This document shows positions 1 to 11,337 of a stretch of 64,000 nt of DNA, in pieces. Where the stretch lies: NCBI GenBank assembly GCA_028554755.1, contig JAPTOF010000004.1:1743501-1807500 (forward strand), in the 5' to 3' direction. The notes below the pieces were generated by a model. It was not told the DNA's origin, did not search any database, and worked only from the letters and a program-made list of their open reading frames with translations. Source of the stretch: Cordia subcordata. Its lineage: Eukaryota > Streptophyta > Magnoliopsida > Boraginales > Cordiaceae. Position 1 is the first letter of the stretch, and each line of letters opens with the position of its first letter. The position numbers were made by a program, and so were the translations under genes.

Positions 1-127
1 CTTTTTGCTCTTAGGTTTTGTTAAGTGTGTGAAGAAGACAAAGAATGGAGGGCGTTGATTGTCTAAATAGTGGCGGTGCTGGTGGCGGTGGCGGTGGCGG
101 TGGCGTCTAACATGCGCCCTGTGCATT
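1..127 (-). other. possible 5' end of a leftward gene, cut by the window edge
   Basis: On the minus strand a frame is open from an ATG at 125-127 to the window edge. It encodes a His/Arg-rich start, because a GGTGGC hexamer tract lies at 71-104. The stretch past the tract is CT- and A-rich and would also suit a 5' UTR. GGGCCC and GCCCATTGGGC motifs at about 209-242, of the site II type found in plant promoters, would sit just upstream of such a gene. A competing reading is a plus-strand terminal exon after the AG at 13-14 that stops at 56-58. Neither reading can be settled here. Confidence 0.25.
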
Positions 128-1635
128 CGGTACGTACTCTGCAGCGTAGTACGTCATGCAATGAACATTTGCAGATATGATACGACGCCGTATTGCCGTT
201 ATTCAATTGGGCCCACCCTAAATTTTCAACCCATTGGGCTCTTTTATTGCTGGGCTGTTAGGATGGAAAGACCAAGTGTTATTTTGATCCAAATGGGGAT
301 AACCACCCACAAATACACTGGAGTATACTACATTGCATTACCAGCTGATTTATGATTTATTTTTAGTAAGCTGTAGAATCATTCTGTGAAATAATAAATT
401 ATCTTTGTAACGCTACATCTCCCCTTAGTCCTCTGTGAAATTTGTGCTCCATTTATAGTAGATTGGGTTCATTAGGAAATTTGTATTCCGAGTAGATTGG
501 ATTCACTAGGGATTAAGCACTTTAAGATCAATTGATTAAGTTCAACAGGATGACATAGTTTGCGTTCACAATTTTATTGAAATTTAAAATTATAAAATTA
601 GTCAATAAAATTGCACAATGTGTGCTTGACCGTTGACTCGACTCTTGTACTAATTTTAAATGAGGTGGCTCAACTCTTGTACTAATTTTGAATGAAGTAT
701 ATGTTGGGATGTAACTAAATGATGTGTCGTTTTACCTACATATGATTCAATTTTTCCTTTTCTGTTTTCTTTTTGCTACGTGATGGCAGAGCTTGAGCAT
801 TATAATCTTTTTTAAACTTAAAGCTCTAAATACAGTCAATAAAATTGTTAAAAGTGTCCTTGTCCAGTGACTCGACTCTTGAACTAATTCTGAATGAGAA
901 ATATGCTAAGTATGTAACTAAATAATGTGTTGTTTGGCATACGTATGATTCGATTTCTCTTTTTCTGTTTTCTTTTTACTGTGTAAGCATTTGTCTCATT
1001 ACATACATTCTTTCTTTTCTTGAATAAAGAAAATTTCGAATTTTGTTAGATGAATAATTATATTGTGTTAATTTGTTGAATTTCTAGTCATCAATTTAAC
1101 ACAACAAATTATATATTATAAGCTGATGTTAAAAATAACAACTGGTTCTTTGAGTTTTCAAACCCGATTAAGTAATGAGATGTAACTTGTTTTTGGCTAC
1201 AAAGAATAGACATATCCTTGTCTTGGTAAATGAGCTTCCTACTCATAACTGAAAAAGTTTGCTGTTGCCACCAATGCCTAACTTCCCACATCGTTAATTT
1301 AAGAACTCATACTCAACTTAATAGTTTGAAGGTTAGTAACATTTTTTGCCGAGCTCAGTAACGAGAGCTTGTAACTCAAGTGGGGGCATTAATGTGTTGG
1401 AACATTGGATCAGTCCTGGAGGTAGGGCTTGAGTTGGTTAATTGCTGGCCCGCCCGTTCCAAGCCGAGTGTCGGGCCGTGGGTCTCTTGCGAAGGCTGGG
1501 GCCTCGTGGGCTGCTAAAATGGGGGGGACTGCGCTAGGCTGGCTTCACAGAGCAGCGAAAACCTCTTGCTCCTTGCAGTGGAAGGATAACGGGCTAGTGC
1601 CTCTCAAGCCCAATAATTTGCCTGATGGCTTGGCC
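128..1635. other. intergenic, diverged duplication, no gene recognised
   Basis: No coding gene is recognised. A diverged duplication is visible: 601-790 and 835-990 share GTCAATAAAATTG, GACTCGACTCTTG, TAACTAAAT and TTTTTCTGTTTTC in the same order. From 1400 to 1630 the composition becomes clearly more GC-rich. That part holds an open frame of 78 codons with no resemblance I recognise, and it may be an old transposon fragment. Confidence 0.5.
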
Positions 1636-2030
1636 CCAAATGAACCATCACTTTTTTGTCTTTAAATTTTTTTTTTTTGTGAAAATATAAAAGTGAATCT
1701 CGCTCAAAGTTATTGATAAATTAAAGAAGAGTAGTATCTGTTAAAAAGTACTGTGGACATATAACATGAACTCCGTAAAATTAGAAATTTCATTTCATAG
1801 TAAGGCTTAAAATTTTTCGACAACTAAAGTAGGCCAAATGAACCGTCACTTTTTTGTCTTTAATTTTTTTTTTTGGTGAAAATATAAAAGTGAATCTCGC
1901 TCAAAGTTATTGTTAAATTAAAGAAGAGTCGTATCTGTTAAAAAGTACTGTGAACATATAACATGAACTCCGTAAAATTAGAAATTTCATTTCATAGTAA
2001 GGCTTAAAAATTTTCGACAACTAAAGTAGG
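1636..2030. repeat. tandem duplication, two units of about 198 bp
   Basis: Units 1636-1833 and 1834-2030 are near identical. Both begin CCAAATGAACC and end AACTAAAGTAGG, with a handful of substitutions and a T-run length difference. The pair ends about 305 bp upstream of the PhzF-like start codon, so it lies in or near that promoter. Confidence 0.9.
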
Positions 2031-2335
2031 CTGGTAAAAGTCAAAAGGTAGACGATTTCTTTTCTTTTCTTCTTATTTTCGTCGAAACTACGTGGACGAT
2101 TTCGCTGAAACATAAAAATAATATCGTCCAAATATGAAAGGAATCAACTTCATATGATATTCGAAAAGTCTTAACAATTATTTTCAACATAAAAAAATTA
2201 ATAAAAATTTTGACTGAAAGAACAAAAGTTACAAATCAAATTGCCCTTTATATTTCCGGACAAGCCAACTAAAATACGCTTTACAAGTCGATGAAAGGTT
2301 AGCTATTTTGACTGGTTTACCTCTCTTCTAACACA

Positions 2336-5300
2336 ATGGCCAAGAAACCTGTTAAGTATTATGTGGTAAAGATCTGCTCATGAAATTTAATAATCTTGAA
2401 TTATTCGTGTGATAATTTCACTAGTATGATTCTCGTGCTTAATGTTGCTCTAGTGGGAGTGATCAAAAAAGATACAATGAGTGTGAGTGTGTAAACGAGT
2501 TTGATTAACTGAGTTAGAGGTGAACGCAGGTGGATGCATTTACTGACTCGGCTTTCAAGGGAAACCCAGCTGCGGTTTGCTTGTTGGAGGAGGAAAAAGA
2601 TGAGGAATGGCTACAAGCTGTTGCTACCGAGTTCAACTTCTCCCAAACTTGTTATTTGACCCGGCTGACCAATCCCAGTGACTCGGATGACTCACTGACT
2701 CACCCCAGGTTCCTCCTCAGATGGTTCACCCCTGTTGCCGAGGTTAGTTTCTCCACTTTCAACTCTCTTGGATCAAGGGCCTGTTTGGATGGGATTCTTT
2801 TGGGTAAAAAAAAAAAAAGAAAGCACTTTTTTTTGTGAAAAAATTACATTAAATTTATAATAATTATTTGATTTGATTTACAAAAAAATTGAAACTAAAA
2901 AAAAAAATTTCAAATGCAACTTTTTTTTAAAAGTTAAAAATAAAAAATTTCAACCTTTTAAAAAAACTATTTTTCGAAAAGTCCTTAAAAAAAGCACTCT
3001 TGAAAAAGTCAACCCAAACGACCCCAAAAGAAAATGATAAAATGCACGTTATCCATGTGTCCTTTAGAAAGTGACGAGTTATGTATGTCTAATTAGAAGG
3101 TATTTGAGAGTGCTTATAAGTTGGTCAAACCTGTTTATGAACAGAAAAATAAAAAATTTTACTTGTTTGCTAAATATGCTTATAAACAAGGAAAGTTGGC
3201 CCATAATTATTCTTATCATGGTAGTTAAAAACAAAGATACTTTTCATGTTTTAACACAATAAACAGAAAAATAAAATTTACTTGTTTGGTAAATATGCTT
3301 ATAAGCAAGGAAAGTTGGCCCATAATTTTGTTAATGAATATAATCAGCAGTAGCTCAGCAGCTCAGCAGCTTAGCAGCAGCTTCAGTTAGTTCAGTTAGT
3401 GTTTGATGAGCTGTCAAGCGAGTTGTCTTAGTTAGTGTGAGAAGTCAAGTTAGTTATTGGAGTGGTCTTAGTCATTCTATGGCAGTTATGGAATGGAAAT
3501 ATCATTTAGTCATTGTATAAATAGCTGAATCATTAGCTACTCAAGAACAGAATACATATTGTAAAATTCTTCAATATAGAAATGATTTCCTTTTCTCTTG
3601 TATTTCTACATGGTATCAAGAGCAAGGTTAAAATCCTGAGATTTTTTCTTTCGAAGGCTTTTCATGCTTTGCGATCAATCTTCTTGAAGCTTTGGATGAA
3701 TTTTCATGGCAGATTTTTCTAATCGAGAATTTTTCGAAATCAGGTGTTGAAGTTCTTACTCACTATTTCTTCACCGAGTACTTGAATCTTCATCTTGTGT
3801 TCATATCTTCATCATTATCATGTTTATCTTGTGCTTGAATCTTCGATTTCAGCTGATCATCATCTTTATATTCATTTTGACCTATGGACACTACTACTGA
3901 TCCTGCTTTACCTTCTGGTCTTAATCGATTGTTACAACATTTTCCTTCTTATTTGACAATCAAACTTGATAATCACAATTATTTGCTGTGGAAACTCAAT
4001 TTCAATCTGTTCTGCAAGCAAATAAATTTCTTGATGATGTTCTTGGTCTATCGCCTTGTCCAGATCCTCATGACAAACAACCTGATGGCACTATTATCAT
4101 TAATCCTTGATATGCTTTGTGGCAAACAATTGATCAACATTTAAAGTCTTGTTTTTATACTTCACTTTCACCTACTATGTTGTCACATGTATATCATCTC
4201 CATACAGCTTCAGAAATCTGGAAAGCTATAGAGTTGCGCTTCAAATCTAGTAGTTGATCTCATATTCATCAACTAAAGAACAGACTCTCAAATCTCACAA
4301 AAGGCACAAAAACCATTCAGCAATATCTTGATGAAGTTAAAGGTCTTAGTGATGGCTTAGCTGCAATTGATAAGTCTGTTTCAGAAGAGGATTTAATATT
4401 CTACATTCTGAAAGGTCTACCACTTGCCTATGATTCATTAAAAGCCTCCATCAGATGTAAGGACAATCCTATCACTATCTCAGCTCTTGGAAATCTTTTG
4501 TTAGATAAAGGGCTTAATCTTTCCTTCTCTGACAAAGTTACTGTAACTGAGGCACCTTTTTCACCTTTAGAAGTTCAAACTGCCCTTTACTCAGCTCAAA
4601 ATTCATCTAGAGGAAGAGGTAGAGGTCAGTTTAATGCGTACAGAGGAGGTAGAGGAAGAGGACAAGGCAGAGTTGCTTCAAATTAATGCTTCTCAGCAAT
4701 CTCAAATTTCAAACTCTATGAGCAGGCCACCTTCATCTCTTATTTGTCAAATCTGTGGCAAACCGAATCATAATGCTTTACTATTAACACACTAAATTAA
4801 TAAACCAATATCCTCTCTAAAAGCTTAAGCTTTTAGATGAGGTGGTAACTCTAACATGGTATCAGAGCCTAGAAGTCAAACGGCGCAGGTTCAAAACTCA
4901 CCGCCACCCATTTAAAAAAACATTAAAATTGTTCACGTGCAAGCTCCAAACAAATTACGCTGCACGTGAGAAGGCGTATTAACACACTAAATTAATAAAC
5001 CAATATCCTCTCTACAAGCTTAAGCTTTTAGATAAGGTGGTAATTTAACATTTACAATGTTGGCACAGGCTACATACTACCAATTACTATTATGTAAAGC
5101 CTGAAAATAAAGCTATGACTGCTCAAGCTGCACCTGCACAATCTAATTCAAATACCTGGTATCTTGATACTGGAGCAACCAGTCATGTTACTAACAATGC
5201 CAAGAATTTGCAGCAAGCTCAACCTTATCAAGGCTCAGAGACAGTTACAGTAGGCAATGGTTCTAATTTTCAAATTACACAAACTGGTTCTGGTAAAATT

Positions 5301-8300
5301 CATACACCTTCAGCCTTGTATCATATTTCAAATATCTTGTTTGTACCTTCCATATCTTCAAATCTCATCTCTGTCTATCAGTTGACTAAGGATAACAATT
5401 GTCCTGCTGTCTTCAATGCTCAGGGGGTGACTATCCTGGACAATTCTTCCAATTTGGTGATGTTCCAGGGCCCCTGTAAGCAAGGTCTCTATCCTTTTCC
5501 TGTCAGCAGTTCCAGCTCAGTTGCTTCATCTTCATCATCACAAAATACTTTTTCACCTGCTTATTGTTATCTTACTACTTCTACACAATCTTCTGATGAT
5601 AGGCTTTGGCATCTCAGGCTTGGCCATCCTGCGAGAAATGCTTCTCTTACTGTAGCTTTTATCTTGAATGAGCAGTTAAAGCACTTTACTGAGCATTGTA
5701 AAGATTGTGCAGTGGCAAAGTCTCATAAGAAGCCTTTTGCTCTTTCTAGTTCTAGCACTACTGTTCCTTTTCAATTGATTCATTCAGACATATGGGGCCC
5801 TGCACATGTTGATTCCTGTAAACATTTCAAGTGTTATATAATCTTTTTGGATGATTTTTCTGGTTATTCTTGGATCTATCCTCTTAAACAAAAGTCAGAA
5901 GCATATGATGCCTTTGTTAGTTTTTCTGCCATGATCAAAACACAGTTTGAACAAGACATCAAAGTCTTAAAAACTGATAATGGTGGGGAATACACCAGTA
6001 ACAAATTTGGCCTGTTTTTGCAACATCTTGGCATTATGCACCAAACTACATGTCCACATACACCTGAACAAAATGGAAAAGTTGAAAGAAAACATCAACA
6101 TCTCATTGAAACCACTCTTTCACTGCTCAGTTATAGTAAATTGCCTGCAAAATTCTGGTTGGAAGCTTTAACCACTGCTCTTTATCTTATAAATAGATTA
6201 CCATCACCAACACTTCATAATAAATCACCATTTTCTATTCTTTTTCATACACAACTAGATTATAGCGCTTTAAAAGTCTTTGGCTGCTTATGTTTTCCCT
6301 GGTTAAAGCCCTACATAGTTCATAAACTTGAAAATAGATCAAAGCCTTGTATTTTTTTAGGCTATTCTTATACTGCAAAAGGCTATAAGTGTATGGATAT
6401 TGAAACAGAGAGAGTTTACATGTCCAGGCATGTAAAATTTTTTGAAACTTCCTTTCCATTTCACAATGCTCTTACAGCTACATTTCCTTTGTCCACTGCT
6501 CATTTTCCTCCTACTTTCATTCTATCAAAGCTAATATCTCACTCTAATACTACAGGAACTTCAGCTGATGATGGTGCAATGCCTCATTTAGTTCCTATTC
6601 CTATCAGTCATACAACTGATATGAGTTCTTCATCTCACAATCCTTCTACTTCTCTATCATCATCAAATCCACAGAGTTCATCATCAACATCATCTGCTTC
6701 ATCTTCTATTCCTGCTAATGTTAACACTAATATAAGCTCATTATCAACATCATCTTTATCTCCTCATCTTCTTCCACTAAACCCCAATACTCATCCAATG
6801 CAAACAAGGTCTAAAACAGGTCATCTTCCACCACCCTATCATAGACTTCACAACACTGTTCTATTGCCTATTAATATTGAACCTAGTTCTTATAAGCAAG
6901 CTTGCAAATTTCCTTGTTGGCAACAAGCTATGCAGGAGGAATATAATGCTTTAATCAAGCAAAACACATGGACATTAGTTCCTCTTCCACAAGATAGAAC
7001 TCCAATGGGGTGCAAGTGGGTATTTAGAATCAAGAGAAATGCAGATGGTAGTATATCCAGGTATAAAGCAAGATTAGTGGCTAAAGGTTTTCATCAAGTT
7101 CATGGCACTGATTATATGGAGACTTTGAGTCCAGTGGTTAAACAACAAACAATAAGAACTGTGCTTACTTTGGCTCTGCATTATGGCTAGTCACTTCATC
7201 AACTAGATGTTTCAAACGCTTTTCTTCATGGAGATTTGGAGGAAGATGTATATATGGTTCAACCTCAAGGTTTTGAAGATCCTCACTATCCTGATATGGT
7301 TTGCAAATTGCAGAAATCATTATATGGTCTCAAACAGGCTCCAAGAGCCTGGTTTTCTAAGCTCTCATAGTTTTTACCCACTCAAGGCTTTCATGACACT
7401 ACTACTTATTCATCTTTGTTCATTCATTAGACTACACAATACACTTTGATTCTTTTAGTCTATGTGGATGATATAATTCTCATTGGCAGTAGTATTGCAG
7501 CTATTTCCAGTTTTATCAAGATAATGCAGCAAGTTTTTCTATGAGATACTTAGGCAAATTATCTTATTTCCTGGGAATTGAAGTTCAGGAGGTATCTACA
7601 GGATTGGTTCTTCATCAATCTAAATACGTTAAGGATCTTCTTTGTAAGGCAGGCATGACTGATTGTAAGTCTATATCAACAGCTTTGGTTCCAAAATCCA
7701 AGCAGCATGAAGATTCTCCACCTTATGCAGATCCTACACATTATAGAAGCCTAGCAGGAGCACTTCAATACCTTACAATTACAAAACCAGAGATTCAGTA
7801 TGCTGTGAATTCATTATGTCAGAAAATGCATAATCCCACAGTGGCAGACTATGTTGATCTCAAGAGGGTTATAAGATACATTAAAGGGACTTTAAATCAG
7901 GGTCTTCTCTTTACTGCAGGACCTCCTAATCTCCATGCTTATTCAGATAGTGATTGAGCAAATGATACTGTGGATAGAAAATCTACAACAGGGTTCTGTA
8001 TTTTCTTAGGTTCTAATTTGGTTTCTTGGACTTCCAAGAAACAACCCACAGTAGCAAGAAGTTCCATTGAAGCTGAATATAGAGCTATGGCTCACACTGC
8101 AGCAGAAATAACTTGGCTCTCCTATCTTTTACAGGCTCTTTCTGTTCCAATTTCTACTCCAACAATGGCCTGTGATAATGTGTCAGCTATTGCTTTGGCT
8201 TCTAATCTTGTGTTTCACAATCGAACAAAGCATATAGCTATAGATTATCATTATACAAGAGAACAAGTGGTCAACAAAGGACTTTCTATCTCATATATTC

Positions 8301-10565
8301 CTACAGAGGAACAATTAGCGGATCTTTTCACTAAGTGTTTGTCTTCCTCACGGTTCTTTTATCTCTCCAACAAGCTTCCTATGGCTAAGTCTATCCCAGA
8401 TCAGCTTGAGGGGGGATGTTAATGAATATAATCAGCAGCAGCTTCAGTTAGTTCAGTTAGTGTTTGATGAGCTGTCAAGAGAGTTGTGTTAGTTAGTGTG
8501 AGAAGTCAAGTTAGTTATTGGAGTGGTCTTAGTCATTCTATGGCAGTTATGGAGTGGAAATATCATTTAGTCATTGTATAAATAGCTGAATCATTAGCTA
8601 CTCAAGAACAGAATACATATTGTAAAATTCTTCAATATAGAAATGATTTCCTTTTCTCTTGTATTTCTACAAATTTATGTTATTACGGTAGTTGAAAACA
8701 AAGGTACTTTGCATGTTTTAACACTCATAGTCATAGATGTAAAAAGTATGCATGTAATGCTTACACAGAAATGTTGAAGATTGTATGTTACATTTTGAAG
8801 AGCACATGAGAGGAATATAGTAAGTTTTAGAAAACAAGTAGGAAATCAGTTCATTAGATAAATTACGTGCATTTTACCTAAAAAAATTCTTTATTAGTCA
8901 AAGTGGTAGAAATTAGTACATTAATTTTAATATTTGTTATATTGAAATATGGTAGATGGTAGATGTCACAGAATGTCATGTCTGATTTCTGCAGGTTAAA
9001 CTTTGTGGGCATGCAACATTGGCAGCTTCATACTTTCTTTTCGCATATGGATTGGTGAATACGGACACCATTGAGTTCTCGACACTATCGGGGATATTGT
9101 CTGCCAAAAGAATACCAGGAAGCAAAACTCTTGATTCCTCCGATGTCCAAAATGGCAAGGCACAAGAAGAATTCTTTGTTGAGTTGAATTTCCCAGTTGT
9201 CCCCCTTGTTGAGTTCGATTCTGCTGGGATTTCACTAGTTTCGAGAAGCTTGAATGACGCCTCTGTGCTCGAGATCAAGAAAACCAGTATCGGGAATGAC
9301 CTCCTTGTATGTAATTGTTCTATAAATCTGCACCCTTTACCTCATTGAGATATAGATTATTTGGGATGAGTAGGATTTTGAGTGTTCATTTCGCTATTTG
9401 CAGGTTGTGCTTCCATCAGGGACAGCGGTTGCAGAAATAGATCCCCAATTTGCTGAGATAGAAAAATGTCCTGGCAGAGGAATTATCATTACAGGGCCTG
9501 CTCCGCCAGAATCTGGTTTTGACTTTATTAGTCGCTTCTTCTGCCCAAAGATGGGGTTTAATGAGGTAGTTTACTAAATGATTTTTGTCCTCATCTCCAT
9601 TTACTACTTTGTCGCACTTTTACCATATATTTTGAGATATGAATGTTCAATCATGTGCAACACACAGCTGAGGTTGCTTAGGATTGAATTTCAACTCTTT
9701 TTCCCAATGATGAGTTTAAACCATTCATGATGTAGCCTTGTCACTGACTTTCTGTGGGAAGTAGCCCCAAAAGAGAGTAAACAAATGGTCCAACTTTTAG
9801 TCTTGCCCTACCTTAATGTATTTGGACATTCCGATTGCTCTTCAATTCTCTGCTATTTTGCTTTACCAAGAAGGTTATGTCTCAGACTTCAAAAACATCC
9901 CATTCTTTCTTATACAATACTCGTAATAGTTTAAAGCCTATGCTTATATGGTCCTCCTTTTCCATACCATCATTTGAGTAATTCCACATGTGATCTTTGA
10001 CATATCTGTTGCAATCCTCTGATGTTGCAAAATTGGACATATTTTGCATTGTCTACATTACAAAATTCTATCTTGTGGAGCTGGAAGGTAGGTGGAGAAG
10101 CAACTTGCTCTGTTTCCTAAAATTCATGAAAATTCAAATGTTCTCCATGCATATGCAAGTAACTGTATCGCAACTCAAGACTCGAGTCCTGGTTTTGACG
10201 CTAATTGTAGTGTGTGTATAACTGATAGAGCTTCTACAAGTTGCACGGTGTGATTCTGTTTGTATTTCCAGGACCCTGTTTGTGGGAGTGCGCACTGTGC
10301 CTTAGCACCTTATTGGTCCAAGAAGCTTGGGAAAACAGATTTTGTGGCATATCAGGTGCTCACTATCTCCCCTCCTATTCCACCTCTCTTATCTGTTTGT
10401 GACCTCCCTCCATGCTTTCACCATGCTGGGTGAAAACTAATCTATGCTTTGTTTCAGGCATCTCCCAGAAGTGGCATAATAAATCTGCATCTGGACGAGA
10501 GGAATCAGAGAGTATTTCTTCGAGGGAAAGCTGTTGTTGTGATGGAAGGTTCTATTTTAGTCTGA
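2336..10565 (+). CDS. PhzF family epimerase/isomerase-like protein, interrupted in intron 2 by a copia element
   Basis: Six exons join in frame: 2336-2365, 2530-2742, 8995-9306, 9404-9565, 10272-10355 and 10458-10565, giving 302 residues, the usual PhzF length. All junctions are GT-AG. The protein opens [20 protein letters not shown] and carries the family motifs CGHAT (His87) and DPVCGSAHC (Asp240, Ser245). PhzF proteins have two similar lobes with the active site between them and catalyse isomerisations; the substrate of plant members is not established. The usual catalytic Glu, in a SET motif, is Gln49 here (FNFSQTCYL), so activity is doubtful. Intron 2 is 6252 bp because it holds a 5.3-kb copia element and a MITE, all removable if splicing still works. 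Family assignment is secure; function is not. Confidence 0.9.
2777..3025. mobile_element. T/A-rich MITE-like element in PhzF intron 2
   Basis: It starts GGGCCTGTTTGGAT and ends in the near-inverted TCAACCCAAACGACCCC, with T-runs on one side and A-runs on the other. Similar elements occur at 12518, 20896, 21402 and 60304 in this window. The target duplication is unclear. Confidence 0.55.
3140..3328. repeat. 122-bp tandem duplication, second unit split by the copia element
   Basis: Unit 1 is 3140-3261. Unit 2 starts at 3262 with the same AACAGAAAAATAAA opening, runs to 3328, and resumes after the retrotransposon at 8672-8726 with GGTAGTTGAAAACAAAGGTA. The retrotransposon therefore landed inside the second copy. 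Confidence 0.8.
3329..3610 (+). repeat. left LTR of the copia element
   Basis: This 282-bp LTR has a TATAAATA box at 3516-3523. It differs from the right LTR by three substitutions and by a 27-bp AGCTCAGC-type expansion near its start. Confidence 0.95.
3884..4700 (+). pseudogene. copia gag remnant
   Basis: The frame starts [20 protein letters not shown] and holds the copia gag pattern [10 protein letters not shown]. One base appears to be missing near 3990, after which the gag frame continues in another register with stops near 4107 and 4255. The tail is Arg/Gly-rich (4600-4680). A single CCHC zinc knuckle follows at 4744-4776 but is cut by the TRIM. This is a nucleocapsid-like protein in the family, not functional here. 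Confidence 0.85.
4782..5050 (+). mobile_element. TRIM (miniature LTR retrotransposon) nested in copia gag
   Basis: Direct repeats of 75 bp (4782-4856) and 74 bp (4977-5050) begin TATTAACACACT and end TAACA. The first is followed at once by the primer binding site TGGTATCAGAGC (4857-4868). The 120-bp interior codes for nothing. The flanking target duplication is TTTAC (4777-4781 and 5051-5055). Removing one duplication and the element restores an uninterrupted CX2CX4HX4C knuckle in gag, which confirms the boundaries. Confidence 0.93.
5115..7190 (+). pseudogene. copia protease-integrase-partial reverse transcriptase reading frame
   Basis: This 691-codon open frame holds the aspartic protease motif ([11 protein letters not shown], about residues 16-26), the GAG-pre-integrase HLRLGHP with [11 protein letters not shown], and the integrase core with acidic residues in [17 protein letters not shown] and [10 protein letters not shown]. 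It then enters reverse transcriptase ([20 protein letters not shown]) and ends at a TAG (7188-7190) inside that domain. In intact relatives this is one polyprotein, so the stop marks a broken element. Confidence 0.93.
7191..8422 (+). pseudogene. copia reverse transcriptase/RNase H remnant
   Basis: Fragments in shifting frames include [18 protein letters not shown], the [10 protein letters not shown] catalytic box (near 7460), [15 protein letters not shown] and the RNase H pieces [13 protein letters not shown] and [13 protein letters not shown]. In-frame stops lie near 7188, 7368 and 7956; the last replaces a conserved Trp codon. The final frame ends just before the polypurine tract. Confidence 0.9.
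8417..8671 (+). repeat. right LTR of the copia element
   Basis: This 255-bp LTR, starting TGTTAATG and ending CTACA, is about 99% identical to the left LTR outside the 27-bp expansion. The target duplication AATTT follows directly. Confidence 0.95.
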
Positions 10566-11337
10566 ATATACTTGGATTTTAACTTCTATTATTCATATCC
10601 AATGCAGTAACTGCTTAATAAATGTGTAGAAATGTGGTCCAATCAATCCTTTGGAGAATTGGTTTTGTACTGTGTAATATGCGAGAGATTCGCACCTGCA
10701 TTCCCAGCACTAATATTTGCTACATAATCCCTTTTTTTAGTGCTGCTATGTATTTCTCTTTTTCTTTTTCTTTTTTTTTTTTTTTTGTTGCCATTTTTCA
10801 TGGCCTAAAAAGGGTTATAGGCATACACCGAGAATTCATCTTAAGACCTATCGCATCCAAAGCGGGATATTGTTCCACTGGACAATTGGTATGTGTTTTG
10901 GTTTTTATGTACAACACTTTGGAGAACCTTACTGCACACTTTCTAGCAAGCATCCACTTAACGGGAAGGCACACTGGAAAACGGCCAAACCACACACAGA
11001 GATTTACACTGCTGTAGAACTGCTAGACTTCCATAAACAAGGTCTCTTCTACAAATTGGAATAAGATAGCTTCGTGATAGACATATTAATTTGGAAAAAA
11101 AAATTTTTAACTGCAAGATTCTAGGACTACTTCTTGTGATGATAATTTGGGTAAAGATGAATTTAAAATTGTTATATGTCCCCAAACATGAAACCTATGA
11201 GAGAATTCACATAAAATTGTGAATCTATCTATGTGCTATATAAAATAAGGTACATGTCTTTTTAGTGTATGTCATAATTATTATTTTTCTCTTTCATCTA
11301 GCAAAACATTTAGTTCACTCTTTTATGTATACTAGTA
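10566..11337. other. downstream of the PhzF gene, no gene recognised
   Basis: Short open frames on both strands (for example 10622-11017) overlap each other and a T-run at 10760-10785, and match no family I recognise. Part of this is probably the 3' UTR of the PhzF-like gene. Confidence 0.4.

Larger units (their letters stand above)
3329..8671 (+). mobile_element. Ty1/copia LTR retrotransposon, degenerate, with 5-bp target duplication
   Basis: The LTRs (3329-3610 and 8417-8671) begin TGTTAATG and end CTACA, and are flanked by the target duplication AATTT (3324-3328 and 8672-8676). The primer binding site TGGTATCAAGAGC at 3611 resembles the complement of the tRNA-Met 3' end. A purine tract (GAGGGGGGA) precedes the right LTR. 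The order gag, protease, integrase, reverse transcriptase, RNase H is that of copia. gag has a frameshift near 3990, two stops and a nested TRIM; pol has several stops. It cannot make its own complete proteins. It lies in sense orientation inside an intron of the PhzF-like gene. Confidence 0.97.
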
